A DNA stretch of 19,233 bases from Oscillospiraceae bacterium (lineage in GTDB: Bacteria > Bacillota > Clostridia > Oscillospirales > Ruminococcaceae): NCBI GenBank assembly GCA_003512525.1, contig DOQG01000007.1, forward strand, positions 20,370 through 39,602, written 5' to 3'. The notes under the pieces were generated by a model. That model was given only the letters and a program-made list of their open reading frames with translations, made no database searches and was not told the DNA's origin. Shown here one piece after another: positions 6,496 through 14,095 of the stretch (the stretch's first letter is position 1; the number at the start of each line of letters is the position of its first letter). Position numbers and translations under genes: made by a program.

Positions 6496-7893
6496 TTATA
6501 CGGGCATTACCTTGTTAGCCTTGTCAGCGTGTTCAGCGTCGATGCCAAGCTGCTTGTCCTTACGCTTTTCAAAGAACTTTTCAGCTACCTGTCCGAACAT
6601 AGCGTAGCTTAATACGTCCTCGTCCTGCTGTGACCACTTAGCGCATTCAGCCTTGAGCTTTTCAAGCTCAGGTTCGATGAGATCTGCGGGACGGCATTCG
6701 ATAGGCTGCTCGTCGCCGAGAATTTTCTTTCTGAACTCGGGATCGATAGGAGCAGGTGTCTTACCGTAGCTGCCCTTGACAAGTCCCTTGAATTCCTTAG
6801 TAACCGTCTTGTAACGCTCGCCGAGAATTACATTGAATACAGCCTGTGTACCGACGATCTGTGATGTAGGCGTAACCAGAGGCGGGAAGCCTGCGTCTGC
6901 TCTTACACGCGGAACTTCCTTAAGAACTTCCTCAAACTTGTCAGACTTACCTGCCTGCTTAAGCTGAGAGAGGAGGTTTGAAAGCATACCGCCGGGAACC
7001 TGATAAATAAGAGCGTTTGCGTCAACTGCGAGGAGCTTGGGATCAAGCAGACCGCTGTCGATGTACTTCTTACGCAGAGTCATAAAGTAATCTCTTATCT
7101 CTGTGAGGAGCTTTAAGTCAAGTCCTGTATCGTATTCTGTACCCTGTAATGCGGCAACCATCGACTCTGTGGGAGCGTGTGATGTACCAAGCGCTAAGGG
7201 TGACATTGCTGTGTCGATTACGTCAACGCCTGATTCAATACCCTTTAACAGACACATAGATGCAAGACCTGATGTGTAGTGTGTATGGAGCTGGATCGGG
7301 ATATTTACAGCACCCTTGAGTGCCTTTACAAGTCTTTCTGTTTCATAGGGAGTAAGCAGAGCAGCCATATCCTTGATACAGATAGAGTCAGCGCCTGCTT
7401 CTTCTATTCTCTTTGCGTAATCAATGTAGTACTGTTCTGTGAATACTTCACCGAGTGTGTAAGAGATAGCTATCTGAGCGTGTGCGCCCTCCTTCTTGGC
7501 AGCCTTAACAGCTGTTTCAAGGTTTCTGATATCGTTGAGCGCATCGAAAATTCTGATTATATCAATACCGTTTGCTACAGACTTCTGAACAAAGTATTCG
7601 AGTACATCGTCAGCATAGTGACGGTAACCGAGCATATTCTGTCCTCTGAAGAGCATCTGTAACTTTGTGTGAGGCATTTCACGTCTTAATATACGCAGTC
7701 TGTCCCAAGGGTCTTCATTTAAGAAACGTAAGCATGCGTCAAATGTAGCACCGCCCCAGCATTCTACCGAATGATAGCCTACCTTGTCCATTGTGGAAAG
7801 GATAGGGAGCATTTCTTCAGTAGTCATTCTGGTTGCGATAAGCGACTGATGAGCGTCACGCAGTACGGTTTCGGTAATTCCTACTTTAGCCAT
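6496..7893 (-). CDS. Pyruvate/oxaloacetate carboxyltransferase subunit (OadA / transcarboxylase 5S type)
   Basis: The protein moves the carboxyl group between biotin and pyruvate/oxaloacetate. It has 465 residues and a TIM-barrel domain without a biotin domain, which is encoded separately by the next gene upstream. Visible active-site elements are LRDAHQSLIATRM near the start with metal ligand Asp13, the carbamylated lysine in CIKDM (Lys174) and metal ligands LHTHYTSG (His203, His205). GFPPLVTPTSQIVGTQAVFN and the C-terminal domain with GSYGKTPAPIDPEFRKKILG are family signatures. The ATG at 7893 follows AAAGGA. It is the last gene of a three-gene set with biotin carrier and acyl-CoA carboxyltransferase. 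Without a biotin carboxylase or a membrane beta subunit in the window, it may be the 5S subunit of a transcarboxylase or the soluble part of a decarboxylase. Confidence 0.92.
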   Translation of the reverse strand: MAKVGITETVLRDAHQSLIATRMTTEEMLPILSTMDKVGYHSVECWGGATFDACLRFLNEDPWDRLRILRREMPHTKLQMLFRGQNMLGYRHYADDVLEYFVQKSVANGIDIIRIFDALNDIRNLETAVKAAKKEGAHAQIAISYTLGEVFTEQYYIDYAKRIEEAGADSICIKDMAALLTPYETERLVKALKGAVNIPIQLHTHYTSGLASMCLLKGIESGVDVIDTAMSPLALGTSHAPTESMVAALQGTEYDTGLDLKLLTEIRDYFMTLRKKYIDSGLLDPKLLAVDANALIYQVPGGMLSNLLSQLKQAGKSDKFEEVLKEVPRVRADAGFPPLVTPTSQIVGTQAVFNVILGERYKTVTKEFKGLVKGSYGKTPAPIDPEFRKKILGDEQPIECRPADLIEPELEKLKAECAKWSQQDEDVLSYAMFGQVAEKFFEKRKDKQLGIDAEHADKANKVMPV

Positions 7894-7921
7894 AACCTTA
7901 TTTATTCCTTTCAGTCAAGAG

Positions 7922-8287
7922 TTACGCATTGATCGTTGCGATCAGTGTGCCTGTTTCAACAGACTGACCCTTTGTAACATTGATGCTTGCGATTGTACCG
8001 TCACAGCTTGCTACAACGTCGTTTTCCATCTTCATAGCTTCGAGAACTGCGATTACTGTACCGTTAGTAACCTTAGCGCCGACTGCAAGCTTAACGTCAA
8101 CGATCGTACCAGGCATGGGAGCGTTTATCTTAACGCCGCCCTGTGCGCCTGCGGGAGCAGCGGGAGCTGCTGCCTTCTTGGGAGCGGGAGCTGCTACGGG
8201 TGCGGCTGCGGGAGCTGCACTGCCGTCTGTTTCTTCAACGGTTACATCATAAGCTGTACCGTTTACTGTGATATTGTATCTTTTCAT
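7922..8287 (-). CDS. Biotin carboxyl carrier protein
   Basis: This 121-residue protein carries biotin on Lys86 in the motif EAMKMEN, the standard biotinylation site. Residues 1-20 form a short beta segment seen in OadA/GcdC-type carriers, residues about 22-50 an Ala/Pro-rich flexible linker and residues 52-121 the biotinyl fold (INAPMPGTIVDV, then VTKGQSVETGTLIATI). The linker lets the biotin swing between two carboxyltransferase sites. It sits between the genes for the acyl-CoA and the pyruvate carboxyltransferases, 28 bases from one and 24 from the other, with AAAGGA-type ribosome sites, so all three should be coexpressed. It resembles the 1.3S subunit of transcarboxylase. It could equally serve a decarboxylase. 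Confidence 0.94.
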   Translation of the reverse strand: MKRYNITVNGTAYDVTVEETDGSAAPAAAPVAAPAPKKAAAPAAPAGAQGGVKINAPMPGTIVDVKLAVGAKVTNGTVIAVLEAMKMENDVVASCDGTIASINVTKGQSVETGTLIATINA

Positions 8288-8311
8288 AACAAAATTCCTT
8301 TCTTATGTCGA

Positions 8312-9676
8312 TTAGTATACGAAATTAACGTGCTTCTTTGCAGGAGCAACAACTCTCTTTGAAGATGTTGCTTCGATTGCAGATGTCAGAGCCGACTTTG
8401 TATCGTCTGCCGTGATGACCCTGTCAACATATCCGTTAGCTGCCGCTGTGAATGCATCAGCCTCGTTTTCTGCATATTCCTGAGCCTGCTTTGCATTGTC
8501 TTCCGAAACACCGTTTAAGAATACGACTGCAGCTTCGGGAGTTGTAGGAGCGATAACCGCATTTTCCCATGCAAATGTGAAGTCACTGCCTGCCGCTGTG
8601 CTTGCGAGTGCTACATAAGCACTGCCGTAAGCCTTGCCTGTTACAACTGCGATCTTTGCTGTTGTAGCTGATGCATAAGCCTGTGCAAGCTTTGCACTGT
8701 CACGGATGCTTCCTGCAAGCTCTGCCGCACTTGACTTTTCAAAGCCTTCGCTGTCAACGAATGTAACAACAGGGATCGAATAAGCGTCACAAAGTGTAAC
8801 GAAACGTGCGATCTTTGCGCTGTCCTGAGCTGTAAGCTTTGTACCGTTGTTTGTACCAACAAAGCCTACCGTTCTCCAGTTAAGGCTTGCAAGAGCTGTA
8901 ACGGCAGATGTACCGAACTGCTTGTAAAGCTCGATCACACTTTCCTTATCGGCAACAGCGTTTATAAGGTCTGTACCCTTGAGGTCAGCCGAAACTGTTG
9001 CATCGTTTTCCATATAATAATCGTTTCCTGCTGTTTCAAGATTGTTAGCAGGGAGAACGGATAATAACTGCTTAGCCTTAGCTATAGCTTCATCGCTGTC
9101 CTTTGCAAGGATAGCGGCTACACCGGACTTAGCGGCATTCTCGGCTGTACCTGCACCTGCCGTCTTATCATCGGCTGTGAAAGGTGCTGTCATGAACAGC
9201 TCTGATTTTTCTGTCATAATAACTACATCAGCCATACAAGCTATCATAGCGGCTGTGCCTGCGCAAAGACCGTCTACTACAGCTATCTGTGGAACAGCAC
9301 CTGAGAGTGCCGCACTCATCTTAGCTATCTCGCCGTATGCACCGAGTGTCTTCATACCTTCCTTGATATCTCCGCCCTTTGAGTCAAAGATACCGATAAC
9401 AGGAGCGCCGTTCTTAAGTGCCAGCTCGTAAACCTTCTTTACTTTGAGAGCCGCAGCAGTGTTTACAGCACCTGCATTAACGCTTGTGTCCTGCGCGTAA
9501 GCATATACGACTGCTCCGTCAACATAGCCGTAACCGCTTACAACGCCTGTCTTTTCACCGTTTGCTCCGACAAATTTGCCAAGCTCGACAAAACTGTCCT
9601 CGTCAAACAGAGAGATGAGCTTGTTTGCAGCTTCGCTTGCGGCTGTCTGCTCCATTTCAGCAATTGTTTTCTTCAT
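8312..9676 (-). CDS. Acyl-CoA carboxyltransferase (MmdA / transcarboxylase 12S type), divergent
   Basis: The start is ATG 9676, after ACGGAGGA; a longer frame up to 9730 runs through that site. The 454-residue protein has two crotonase-like halves. In the first half, SKGGDIKEG (99-107) and GLCAGTAAM (136-144) correspond to the CoA oxyanion region; in the second, DSAKIARFVTLCDAYSIPVVTFVDSEGF-type sequence, then GKAYGSAYVAL and FAWENAVIAPTTPEAAV, match biotin-site elements. It is shorter than the usual 500 to 520 residues, lacks about 30 residues at the N-terminus and has GLCAGTAA where most relatives read GPCAGGA. The CoA substrate (methylmalonyl, malonyl or other) cannot be told. It is first in the operon with the biotin carrier and OadA-like genes. 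Confidence 0.85.
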   Translation of the reverse strand: MKKTIAEMEQTAASEAANKLISLFDEDSFVELGKFVGANGEKTGVVSGYGYVDGAVVYAYAQDTSVNAGAVNTAAALKVKKVYELALKNGAPVIGIFDSKGGDIKEGMKTLGAYGEIAKMSAALSGAVPQIAVVDGLCAGTAAMIACMADVVIMTEKSELFMTAPFTADDKTAGAGTAENAAKSGVAAILAKDSDEAIAKAKQLLSVLPANNLETAGNDYYMENDATVSADLKGTDLINAVADKESVIELYKQFGTSAVTALASLNWRTVGFVGTNNGTKLTAQDSAKIARFVTLCDAYSIPVVTFVDSEGFEKSSAAELAGSIRDSAKLAQAYASATTAKIAVVTGKAYGSAYVALASTAAGSDFTFAWENAVIAPTTPEAAVVFLNGVSEDNAKQAQEYAENEADAFTAAANGYVDRVITADDTKSALTSAIEATSSKRVVAPAKKHVNFVY

Positions 9677-9748
9677 TGCCAGAATTCCTCCGTTCTCGCT
9701 TTTCTGTGAAGCGGTAAGCTGCTGAAACAAGAGCTGACCGCCGTTGTA

Positions 9749-9777
9749 TAATTATGCCAGTGGCACATCATATTCAA
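9749..9777 (-). promoter_or_regulatory. Candidate promoter of the carboxylase operon
   Basis: On the minus strand TTGAAT (9772-9777) lies 17 bases before TAATTA (9749-9754). The -10 box is weak, but position and spacing fit; the leader to ATG 9676 would be about 65 bases. Confidence 0.4.
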
Positions 9778-9821
9778 GTATAATTATAACTCATTTTAGC
9801 TTTAATAACAAGCGAAATTCG

Positions 9822-10154
9822 CTATTTTTTGCAACTTTTATGAGATGTGAAAAAATTATCAATGTCTGAGATGTGATTATCGTTGTTTTGCACAAAACCA
9901 CGCTTCTGAAGCTCATTCCATACCGTTTCCGACTGCATATTTACGGTGCACTTATTTATATAGTGATTGAGCGCGTAGTTCATAGCCGTCCTCATAAGTC
10001 CGTCAACAAGCATTATGTACGATGTGTCAAGCTTTTCCACAAACAGTGTTTCGCCATCAGTTGAGCAGGTGACAGAGCCTATGGGTGTATCATCGTCCTT
10101 TGCCTCAAATACGAGCTTGTCGTTTATATCCTTGTTTCTCAGTATAGTGATCAT
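9822..10154 (-). CDS. Small protein with weak GNAT acetyltransferase likeness
   Basis: This 110-residue protein starts at ATG 10154, sharing ATGA with the stop of the pseudouridine synthase gene, so the two are translationally coupled. The pattern fits a trimmed GNAT fold: IGSVTCSTDGETLFVEKL as two strands, VDGLMRTAMNYALNHYI as the helix that in true GNATs follows the CoA-binding loop, then TVNMQ and ELQKRGF as the last strand, helix and GF turn. The CoA-binding R/Q-x-x-G-x-G/A loop is degenerate (DGLMRTA), so catalysis is doubtful. It is the last gene of the long minus-strand operon. The function is unknown, and the GNAT assignment is an inference from pattern alone. Confidence 0.75.
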   Translation of the reverse strand: MITILRNKDINDKLVFEAKDDDTPIGSVTCSTDGETLFVEKLDTSYIMLVDGLMRTAMNYALNHYINKCTVNMQSETVWNELQKRGFVQNNDNHISDIDNFFTSHKSCKK

Positions 10155-10906
10155 TTTCTGCCTGTCCTCTTTGCCGACTTGTCGCTTGAAACAAGAGCCT
10201 TAAGCCCCTTTAATTCCTCGGCGGTAAGCTCTGCCCATTCGCCGGGCTTCAGCATACCGAGCTTTACATTGCCTACAGCATTTCTCTTAAGACGCACTAT
10301 CTGTAATTTTACAGCCTCGCACATCTTTCTTATCTGTCTGTTCTTGCCCTCTGCGATCGTAAATTCAAGCACGGTCCTGTTTTCTTCTTCGGTCAGAACC
10401 GCAACAGTGCAGGAAAGCGTAACCCCCGTGTCAATCTTGACACCCGATGCAAGAGTAGTCAGCTTGTCGTCTGTCACCTCGCCTCTAACGGTTACACGGT
10501 AGCGCTTCTTAATGTGACGTGACGGGTGCATTATGGCGTTTGCAAGTGCGCCGTCATTCGTGAGTATCAGCAGTCCCTCAGAGTCCTTGTCAAGTCTGCC
10601 GACAGGGTAAACACGCTCGTCTATATCGTCAAGTAGGTCTGTTACAATTTTTCTGCCGTGTGTATCCGCCATTGTGGTCACATAGCCTCTCGGCTTATAC
10701 AGCTTGATGTATCTGAGCCGGGTATCGTTCGCGGCTATCTTTTCGCCGTTTACTGTAATGATATCACTTTTAGGGTCTGCCTTGTCGCCTATTGAAACAG
10801 GTCTGCCGTTTACCTTTACACAGCCTTGCTCGATATATTCCTCGGCTTTTCTGCGTGAGCAGTAGCCGCTGTCTGCGATTATTTTCTGCAATCTGACTTT
10901 TTCCAT
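10151..10906 (-). CDS. RluB/RsuA-family 23S or 16S rRNA pseudouridine synthase
   Basis: The enzyme isomerises a uridine in ribosomal RNA. It has 251 residues. Residues 4-60 are an S4 RNA-binding domain (RLQKIIADSGYCSRRKAEEYI with GCVKVNG), and residues about 65-235 the catalytic domain with the motif GRLDKDSEGLL (103-113), in which Asp106 is the catalytic residue. KKRYRV, EGKNRQIRKMCEAV and RLKRNAVGNVKLG are standard later motifs. RluB is likelier than RsuA by analogy with Firmicutes scpAB-linked rluB, but the exact uridine cannot be fixed. The basic end (SAKRTGRK) suits RNA binding. It lies 34 bases after the carboxypeptidase gene and overlaps the small gene behind it. Confidence 0.95.
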   Translation of the reverse strand: MEKVRLQKIIADSGYCSRRKAEEYIEQGCVKVNGRPVSIGDKADPKSDIITVNGEKIAANDTRLRYIKLYKPRGYVTTMADTHGRKIVTDLLDDIDERVYPVGRLDKDSEGLLILTNDGALANAIMHPSRHIKKRYRVTVRGEVTDDKLTTLASGVKIDTGVTLSCTVAVLTEEENRTVLEFTIAEGKNRQIRKMCEAVKLQIVRLKRNAVGNVKLGMLKPGEWAELTAEELKGLKALVSSDKSAKRTGRK

Positions 10907-10940
10907 TGTTTTTTTTATAGTCCTTTCATATTAAGCCTTA

Positions 10941-12113
10941 TCATCGGGTGAGCAGCCCCGCAATGAATTTATAAATCACGGTAAAAATATCGGCTTTTTG
11001 TTCTATCCGAACACAGCTTTCAGCCGCCGTAAGCTCTGTCGCGGCAACGGTTTTACCGCTAAGCTCATAGCATATTTCCCCGACCTTGTCACCTGCGGAT
11101 AATCCCGCATAGACAAATCCCGGCAGGTAAATCTTCACCGTTACCTTTTCTTTTTGTTCATCGCACAGCGGCAGTTTTACACTGTCGCACTTTACGCCGA
11201 CCGTTTCCTTATCCGAGCCTATCACAGGCAAGATCAGTTCTGTGGTATCATAGGTGAAATCACACATCTTTACCTTTTCAAAGCCGTAGTCAAGCATTTT
11301 CGTGTGGTCGCTCCAGTCGTCCGGGGCGTTCAGTGTCACAGCGATAAGCTTCACGCCGTCACGCTCCGCACAGCTTACCAGCGTTCTTCTTGCACTGTCG
11401 GTAAAGCCTGTTTTAACGCCGATACAGCCGTCATAGCTTGTCAGCAGCTTGTTTGAATTTACGAGCCACCGTTCACTTACCGGATTGCCGAATGATACTT
11501 TTGCTTTGGATAAAGCGCATATTCCGGCAAAATCCTTGTTTTTCATAGCTTCCCGTGCAAGCATAGCCAGGTCATATGCGCACGAATACTGACCATCAGC
11601 ATCAAGTCCTGACGGCGTGATAAAGTTCGTATCGTTCATGCCGATTTCTTTTGCTCTGCTGTTCATAAGCTTTGCAAAAGCGGTTTTACTGCCGGAAATA
11701 TTCACCGCCGCCGCATTTGCCGCATCATTTCCCGATGGCAGGAGCATACCGTAACACAAGGCTCTGCGTGTTACTTTATCGCCCTCACGCAGTCCCATAG
11801 AAGTACCCTCTACCTTTATCGCCGCAGAGTCGACCCGAAATTCCTTGTCGGGTTCTCCCGCTTCAAGGGTGAGCAGGGCGGTCATTATCTTGGTAGTGCT
11901 TGCTATCTGTCTGTGTTCCTTTTCATTCTTTGAAAATAGTACCGTTGCGGTATCCGCTTCTATCAGAATAGCGCTTACGGCAGACACCTCAAACTCCGCT
12001 TTATCGGTATTTTCAAGATAGCAAAGCTTGTTTTCCTCCTGTGCGCATACCGGCACAGCAGTCATAAGTACGAAGGCTGCGGATACCACAGCCGATATGA
12101 TCTTTTCGTGCAT
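10941..12113 (-). CDS. D-alanyl-D-alanine carboxypeptidase (DacF/DacB type, low-molecular-weight PBP)
   Basis: This secreted serine carboxypeptidase trims the terminal D-Ala from peptidoglycan pentapeptides. The 390-residue protein has a signal peptide with cleavage probably after PVCA. All three catalytic motifs are present: SxxK as STTK (72-75), SxN as SGN (127-129) and KTG (234-236). A beta-rich PBP5-type C-terminal domain (about 285-370) and a final hydrophobic/amphipathic helix ending GLLTR suggest membrane contact. The ATG at 12113 follows GGAAAGGAC. Next to the sporulation gene gerW/ytfJ and scpAB, this resembles the Bacillus dacF/dacB type used in spore wall formation, but vegetative roles are equally possible. 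Its ribosome site lies within a strong hairpin (see 12119-12162). Confidence 0.95.
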   Translation of the reverse strand: MHEKIISAVVSAAFVLMTAVPVCAQEENKLCYLENTDKAEFEVSAVSAILIEADTATVLFSKNEKEHRQIASTTKIMTALLTLEAGEPDKEFRVDSAAIKVEGTSMGLREGDKVTRRALCYGMLLPSGNDAANAAAVNISGSKTAFAKLMNSRAKEIGMNDTNFITPSGLDADGQYSCAYDLAMLAREAMKNKDFAGICALSKAKVSFGNPVSERWLVNSNKLLTSYDGCIGVKTGFTDSARRTLVSCAERDGVKLIAVTLNAPDDWSDHTKMLDYGFEKVKMCDFTYDTTELILPVIGSDKETVGVKCDSVKLPLCDEQKEKVTVKIYLPGFVYAGLSAGDKVGEICYELSGKTVAATELTAAESCVRIEQKADIFTVIYKFIAGLLTR

Positions 12114-12118
12114 AATGT

Positions 12119-12162
12119 TGTCCTTTCCGCATAGTTTTGGTATATCTTATGCGAAAAGGACA
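12119..12162 (-). promoter_or_regulatory. RNA hairpin masking the carboxypeptidase ribosome binding site
   Basis: Read on the minus strand, TGTCCTTTTCGCATA (12162-12148) pairs with TATGCGGAAAGGACA (12133-12119) along 15 bases with a single U-G wobble and a 14-base loop. The second arm contains the GGAAAGGA ribosome site of the gene starting at 12113. No T-run follows, so it is not a terminator. It could restrict translation of the carboxypeptidase or be a processing site. Confidence 0.7.
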
Positions 12163-12176
12163 GCTGTTATTATTGC

Positions 12177-12584
12177 TTATTCTTCTGTTTTTTCTTCGGA
12201 TTCTTCGCCGTTATCCTTTGAGAATATAGCCTTGATTTTAGAAATAAGGTCAGGCACTCCGCCGATTATCCCTTCAATAGCGCTTCCGCCGCCTGCACCG
12301 AGTTCCAGCATTTTTACATCTCCGTCACGCTGTACAACAATGAAAGCCTGAGGATTTATGGTGATGCCCGCTCCGCTTCCGCCTGCAAATACTTCCTTAG
12401 GAGTTTTTGTCGGAAGATCCGATCCGCCGGCAACAAAGCCAAAGCTTACCTTTGATACAGGGATTATTATCGTTCCGTCGGGAGAAGTGATAGGATCGCC
12501 TATTATGGTGTTAACATCAACAAGCTCTCTTATCTTTTCCATTGAGGTGTCCATAAGTCCGTTGATAGGGTGCTGTTCTGCCAT
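12177..12584 (-). CDS. ytfJ: GerW family sporulation protein (YtfJ)
   Basis: The 135-residue protein matches the GerW/YtfJ family in length and sequence: MDTSMEKIRELVDVNTIIGDPI, then GTIIIPVSKVSFGFVAGGSD, a glycine-rich GGSGAGITINPQAF and VVQRDGDVKML. The C-terminus is an acidic tail (about EESEEKTEE). In Bacillus GerW is a spore coat or germination protein; the biochemical activity is unknown and homologues occur in non-sporing Clostridia, so sporulation is an inference. It is preceded by the DUF2953 protein, the usual partner (YtfI), and followed by the carboxypeptidase. The ATG at 12584 follows AAAGGA. Confidence 0.9.
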   Translation of the reverse strand: MAEQHPINGLMDTSMEKIRELVDVNTIIGDPITSPDGTIIIPVSKVSFGFVAGGSDLPTKTPKEVFAGGSGAGITINPQAFIVVQRDGDVKMLELGAGGGSAIEGIIGGVPDLISKIKAIFSKDNGEESEEKTEE

Positions 12585-12599
12585 TTTGATATCCTTTCC

Positions 12600-12615
12600 G
12601 AAAGCTTAAGCTTTC
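12600..12615. repeat. Perfect 16-base palindrome at the DUF2953/ytfJ junction
   Basis: GAAAGCTTAAGCTTTC is its own reverse complement. It spans the stop codon of the DUF2953 gene and ends 15 bases before the ytfJ start. It can fold as a 6-base stem with a TTAA loop beside the ytfJ ribosome site. Confidence 0.5.
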
Positions 12616-13430
12616 TCTGCTTTTGGCTTTGTATTGCTTTCAGCCGTTGCAGTTTTATTTTCATTCTTTGAATTTAATTTTAGATACATTTTCAGTAATC
12701 TGAATAACAACCATATGATACAGCAAAGCGCTGTTCCCAGTCGCAGTTTTGCCTTGCACAAAAGCTCATATTCTGTTTTGCCTGAATTGAAATCGGCTGT
12801 TATGTCTATTTTTTTGACATCAAGCTTCACCGTTTCATACAGCACTGCAATTGCGGTATAAACAAGCCAGTTTATCTTGCCGTAGTTCATTGCCGTCTGT
12901 GCAGCATCTTCACCGCCGACAGTAATCAAAAGTGTAAATTTGTTTACTTTTATGTGGCTGATAAGCCGTTTTACAGGCTTTGATGCCGACTTGATAAGCT
13001 GTTTTACAAATTCTATCGTTTCGCTTATGTCGCCGCTCAGTCCGAGCTTTGACATAAAGCTTTCTTTGTCTTTTGGCTTTTTCCCGGTTTTCTTTTCGGG
13101 CTTATTCACGGTTTCGGTGTTATCTTTGTCGTTTGATTTATTACCGATACTTTTTGAGCTTACACTGTTGCTTGTCTCTTTTTCGGCGGGATTTTCGCCT
13201 GTTGTTGAAGCGGGGGCTTTCTTAACAGGTTCGGGTTTGCTCTTTCCCTTTTTCTTTTCCTGTTTTTGCTTACGCTGTTTTCCGGCTTCGGGAGATACCG
13301 AAAATACCGTTATCCCCGCATATTTGATCTTTATCCTTGTTTCATCGTTAAGGTGCACGTTCACCGTTACGGACAGCATAAGCGCGAGCACTATGATGAG
13401 CAATATATCAATAAAAATAAGCCAGCCCAT
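12606..13430 (-). CDS. DUF2953 domain protein (YtfI-like)
   Basis: A membrane-anchored protein of 274 residues. Residues 2-24 form a transmembrane helix, then VNVHLNDETRIKIKYAGITVFSVSP begins the DUF2953 domain. Residues about 50-130 are a low-complexity linker of Lys, Glu, Pro and Ser. The second half has KFTLLITVGGEDAAQTAMNYGKINWLVYTA, the core motif of the family, and a hydrophobic helix near 228-250 (LCCIIWLLFRLLKMYL). Its Bacillus counterpart is encoded just before ytfJ/gerW, as here, which supports the assignment. The function is not known. The ATG at 13430 follows CGGAGGAC. The linker makes its reading frame on the opposite strand look open, but the domain content clearly supports this strand. 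Confidence 0.88.
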   Translation of the reverse strand: MGWLIFIDILLIIVLALMLSVTVNVHLNDETRIKIKYAGITVFSVSPEAGKQRKQKQEKKKGKSKPEPVKKAPASTTGENPAEKETSNSVSSKSIGNKSNDKDNTETVNKPEKKTGKKPKDKESFMSKLGLSGDISETIEFVKQLIKSASKPVKRLISHIKVNKFTLLITVGGEDAAQTAMNYGKINWLVYTAIAVLYETVKLDVKKIDITADFNSGKTEYELLCKAKLRLGTALCCIIWLLFRLLKMYLKLNSKNENKTATAESNTKPKAEKA

Positions 13431-13486
13431 AAGTCCTCCGTTTTTGCTGTATCCTGTCGGTAAAAGTATCCGCAGAGAAAAGCAAT

Positions 13487-14095
13487 TTATTCCTCGTCGT
13501 TCTCATTGATACCGATATCGCTATCATCACCGTAATCCGCATCCTGCTGTAATGCGCCGAGCTCATTTAAGTTCAGCTGACCGTCCTCGTCCGGAAGACT
13601 TGGCAGCTGTGCCAGACTTTCAAGCTTGAAGCAACGCAGAAAGTTATCTGTCGTCTTGTATGTTATCGGTCTGCCGGGCAGTTCAAGTCTGCCTGCCTCA
13701 TACAGCAGTTCACGTTCCACAAGCGTATTGATAACGCCTGAGCTGTCAGTGCCCCTGACCTGCTCGACAAAGGCTTTTGTGACAGGTTGATTATAGGCTA
13801 CCACTGCAAGCACTTCAAGTGCCGCAGGCGAAAGCCTTGCCTGACGCTTGTTTTCCATTGCACGTTTTATATAAGGTGCATATTCTTCTCTTGTTGCAAG
13901 CTGATATGAATTTTCAAGCCGCAATACTCTTATTGCACTGTCGGAAACATTGTATCTTCTTTCAAGCTGATCGATAAGCTTTGCTACCGTTTCCGGCTCG
14001 ATACCGCTTGCTTCGCTCAGCCTGTCAAGCGAGATCGGTTCGCCCGATGCGAACAGCAGAGCTTCGATTATACAAAGTGATTCGTTGTAATTCAA
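13487..14095 (-). CDS. scpB: Segregation and condensation protein B
   Basis: ScpB is the winged-helix kite subunit of the SMC-ScpAB condensin. The 202-residue protein shows ALLFASGEPISLDRLSEASGI at the start, the LEVLAVVAYNQPVTKAFVEQVRG helix-turn motif in the middle and GRLELPGRPITYKTTDNFL near residue 150, all characteristic. It ends with an acidic tail (DADYGDDSDIGINENDEE). Its ATG at 14095 overlaps the scpA stop as ATGA, so both are made in coupled amounts, as the complex needs (ScpB works as a dimer on one ScpA). Smc itself is elsewhere. Confidence 0.97.
   Translation of the reverse strand: MNYNESLCIIEALLFASGEPISLDRLSEASGIEPETVAKLIDQLERRYNVSDSAIRVLRLENSYQLATREEYAPYIKRAMENKRQARLSPAALEVLAVVAYNQPVTKAFVEQVRGTDSSGVINTLVERELLYEAGRLELPGRPITYKTTDNFLRCFKLESLAQLPSLPDEDGQLNLNELGALQQDADYGDDSDIGINENDEE

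Noticed and set aside
9811..9823. Small palindrome AGCGAAATTCGCT as terminator of the GNAT-like gene
   Set aside because: It overlaps the stop codon, the stem is short, and the T-run lies on the wrong strand.
12940..13509. Long open frame on the plus strand opposite the DUF2953 gene
   Set aside because: It is Ser/Phe-rich with no ribosome site; it is the mirror of the Lys-rich linker in the recognisable minus-strand gene.
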